This document shows positions 6,901 to 7,685 of a DNA stretch of 7,685 bases, in pieces. The DNA comes from Deltaproteobacteria bacterium (GTDB lineage Bacteria > Bdellovibrionota_F > JAHFAK01): contig JAHFAK010000110.1 in the NCBI GenBank assembly GCA_023250585.1, forward strand, positions 1-7,685, read 5' to 3'. Under the pieces are notes generated by a model that searched no databases, was not told the DNA's origin, and saw nothing but the letters and a program-made list of their open reading frames with translations. Numbering within the stretch: the first letter of the stretch is position 1; the number at the start of each line of letters is the position of its first letter. A program made the translations under genes and the position numbers.

Positions 6901-7262
6901 TGAAGAAACTCATCAATTTTTTGTAATAACTCATTAGAATTAAAAGGTTTTGTGATGTAGGCATCCGCGCCCAACTGAAATCCTAAGAACTTATCCTCAT
7001 CAGTAGATTGAGCAGTGAGCATAATAATAGGAATTTTATTGTATTCCACTGAGGCCTTTAGTTTCTTGCATACGGTAAATCCGCTGTATTTTGGAAGAGC
7101 TACATCGAGAAGAATAAGATCCGGAAACTCGCTTTGTGCTTTGGATATACCTTCTTCTCCATCATATGCGGCTATAATCTTATAGCTTTTTACCGAAAGA
7201 AGCGTCTTTAACATTTCAACAAGTTCTTTTGTATCGTCAATGACCAATATTGTTTTTGCCAT
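6897..7262 (-). CDS. Single-domain response regulator (CheY/Spo0F-like receiver)
   Basis: This 121-residue protein is only a receiver domain: acidic pair D9/D10 (ILVIDD), phosphoacceptor D53 (LILLDVALPKYSG), T83 (IIMLTAQ) and K105 (DAYITKPF), then the last helix and the end. With no DNA-binding or enzymatic output domain it must act by binding a partner or by relaying phosphate. The neighbouring hybrid kinase is a natural partner, by proximity only. The ATG at 7262 follows a strong SD, GGGGAGGG on the minus strand (7274-7267), four bases away. The gene is convergent with the kinase, the two stop codons sharing 6897-6900, so neither has room for a separate terminator between them. Its promoter is overlapped by a perfect inverted repeat. 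No truncation is evident, since 115-130 residues is normal for this class. Confidence 0.95.
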   Translation of the reverse strand: MAKTILVIDDTKELVEMLKTLLSVKSYKIIAAYDGEEGISKAQSEFPDLILLDVALPKYSGFTVCKKLKASVEYNKIPIIMLTAQSTDEDKFLGFQLGADAYITKPFNSNELLQKIDEFLH

Positions 7263-7281
7263 AGATCCCTCCCCTTATCTA

Positions 7282-7310
7282 ATATTACCGTATTTTGATG
7301 TGATTGTAAA
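7282..7310 (-). promoter_or_regulatory. Promoter of the single-domain response regulator
   Basis: On the minus strand, TTTACA (7310-7305, five of six matches to the -35) is separated by 17 bases from TAATAT (7287-7282, four of six matches to the -10). The predicted start near 7275 would leave a very short leader beginning about at the SD (7274-7267). The -35 lies inside the inverted repeat at 7303-7325. Confidence 0.5.
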
Positions 7311-7325
7311 TAGGGTATTTACAAT
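7303..7325. promoter_or_regulatory. Candidate operator: perfect 10-bp inverted repeat over the -35
   Basis: ATTGTAAATA (7303-7312) and its exact reverse complement (7316-7325) flank a GGG centre. The left arm contains the -35 box of the response regulator promoter, the expected place for a repressor site. The TGTAAA/TTTACA half-site is used by several unrelated regulator families, so no regulator is named. The AT-rich stem with no following T-run argues against a terminator. Confidence 0.6.
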
Positions 7326-7431
7326 AGTTACATATCCTTTTACCTCGTAGAGTGCATTTTATAAAGCAAAACCAATCGATATTAAAGAAAAAAATGACGT
7401 TATCGCCAAGGGTCTTTAGAATGGCTTGATT

Positions 7432-7455
7432 GGCTGAAAGGTGGGCTGAAAGGTG
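7432..7455. repeat. 12-bp tandem duplication GGCTGAAAGGTG x2
   Basis: GGCTGAAAGGTG occurs at 7432-7443 and again at 7444-7455, exact and adjacent. The second copy runs into the left arm of the long inverted repeat (starting 7451), so the junction sequence AAAGGTG has been duplicated. This may be a slippage product or a trace of element insertion. Confidence 0.85.
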
Positions 7456-7555
7456 TGACACTACTTCCCGTCCGTTCAGGTATATGCACTTACCTCTCAA
7501 GTATTTCGGTCGTTTGGTGTATACACCCCAACGGACGGGAAGTAGCGTCACACCT
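7451..7555. repeat. 105-bp long-inverted-repeat element (REP/MITE-like)
   Basis: Two 26-base arms at 7451-7476 and 7530-7555 are reverse complements with one mismatch (7460 A opposite 7546 C). In RNA made from the minus strand that position becomes a U-G wobble. The 53-base centre contains a perfect 12-bp palindrome GGTGTATACACC (7516-7527) and a small hairpin AGGTA/TACCT (7478-7482 / 7491-7495). The outer 18 bases of each arm match the core of the tandem repeat at 542-601, exactly on the left and with one change on the right. There is no coding capacity, so any movement would need a transposase acting from elsewhere. The class (REP-like palindrome, MITE or structured RNA) is not decided. Confidence 0.85.
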
Positions 7556-7685
7556 ATTTCCACCTATAGATCAAATAACCGTAAAGAACAATTCCAGAAA
7601 TTCCAAAGAATGTACCCAATGTAATCTGCATAAAAAAAGTCCAGGGATTAAAAAAAATCATACTCAAGAGTGCTAAACTTAAAGA
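7554..7685 (-). CDS. C-terminal end of a membrane protein, cut by the window edge
   Basis: Read leftward from 7685, 43 codons stay open in AT-rich DNA and encode a strongly hydrophobic sequence. It begins SLSLALLSMIFFNPWTFFMQ and continues through a second hydrophobic stretch (ITLGTFFGISGIVLYGYLIY), then the basic end RWK and a TAG stop (7556-7554). Two transmembrane helices with a short NPW turn and a cytoplasmic basic tail fit an integral membrane protein. The start is beyond the window and I do not recognise the family. Two of the three stop-codon bases (7554-7555) belong to the outer end of the 105-bp element, so the element sits exactly at this gene's 3' end. The call rests on composition and frame only. 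The overlapping plus-strand frame through the repeat (7455-7676) is less protein-like. Confidence 0.6.
   Translation of the reverse strand, partial: SLSLALLSMIFFNPWTFFMQITLGTFFGISGIVLYGYLIYRWK

Larger units (their letters stand above)
7263..7553. other. Intergenic region between the response regulator and the membrane-protein gene
   Basis: This stretch contains the response regulator SD and promoter, the inverted repeat at 7303-7325, about 105 bases (7326-7431) with no recognisable gene or RNA, a 12-bp tandem duplication (7432-7455), and most of the 105-bp long-inverted-repeat element (7451-7555). Reading frames that cross it run through the repeat arms and show no protein-like composition, so no gene is called. 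Confidence 0.7.

Noticed and set aside
7285-7563. Minus-strand 92-codon reading frame through the long inverted repeat
   Set aside because: It runs through both repeat arms, covers the response regulator promoter and operator, and has the Cys/Arg/Tyr-rich look of translated noncoding DNA.
7430-7676. Two plus-strand frames of 64 and 73 codons over the repeat element
   Set aside because: They are translations of the repeat core, lack a ribosome binding site, and conflict with the better membrane-protein frame on the other strand.

Overview
The window is AT-rich bacterial DNA with tight gene packing, Shine-Dalgarno (SD) sites and sigma70-type promoters. It holds six coding regions, one of them cut by the right edge. 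The two-component genes, a DUF1499 gene, dispersed palindromic repeats and an unusual fused enzyme suggest an uncultured or environmental Gram-negative-type bacterium. A candidate phylum such as Omnitrophota would fit, but that is a weak guess. There is no rRNA, tRNA or CRISPR array, and no transposase gene.

Layout. Bases 80-553 (+) encode a small DUF1499 protein whose last codons and stop lie inside a perfect 30-bp tandem repeat (542-601). Next comes a strong promoter overlapped by TGACAT half-sites (610-642). It drives a 1282-residue protein (683-4531, +) that joins a NodU/CmcH-type O-carbamoyltransferase to a class I methyltransferase of the NPPF type. A separate promoter precedes an isochorismatase-fold cysteine hydrolase (4665-5264, +), which appears to lack the usual catalytic Asp. 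A cytoplasmic PAS-HisKA-HATPase-REC hybrid histidine kinase (5320-6900, +) follows after 55 bases, and its SD sits in a small hairpin. A single-domain response regulator (6897-7262, -) converges on the kinase with a 4-base overlap. Its promoter overlaps a perfect 10-bp inverted repeat.

The right end holds a 105-bp long-inverted-repeat element (7451-7555). It shares an 18-nt core with the tandem repeat some 7 kb away. It abuts the 3' end of a leftward membrane-protein gene (7554-7685, partial), whose stop codon overlaps the element.

How the genes may work together: the kinase and the receiver protein look like parts of one phosphorelay, with no DNA-binding output domain in the window. The carbamoyltransferase-methyltransferase fusion looks like a tailoring enzyme that could both carbamoylate and methylate a substrate. 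Its substrate cannot be read from the sequence. Nothing here proves that the signalling genes control the fusion gene. The most notable items are the fusion architecture, the Asp-to-Gly change in the hydrolase, and the repeat family that supplies stop codons to two neighbouring genes.
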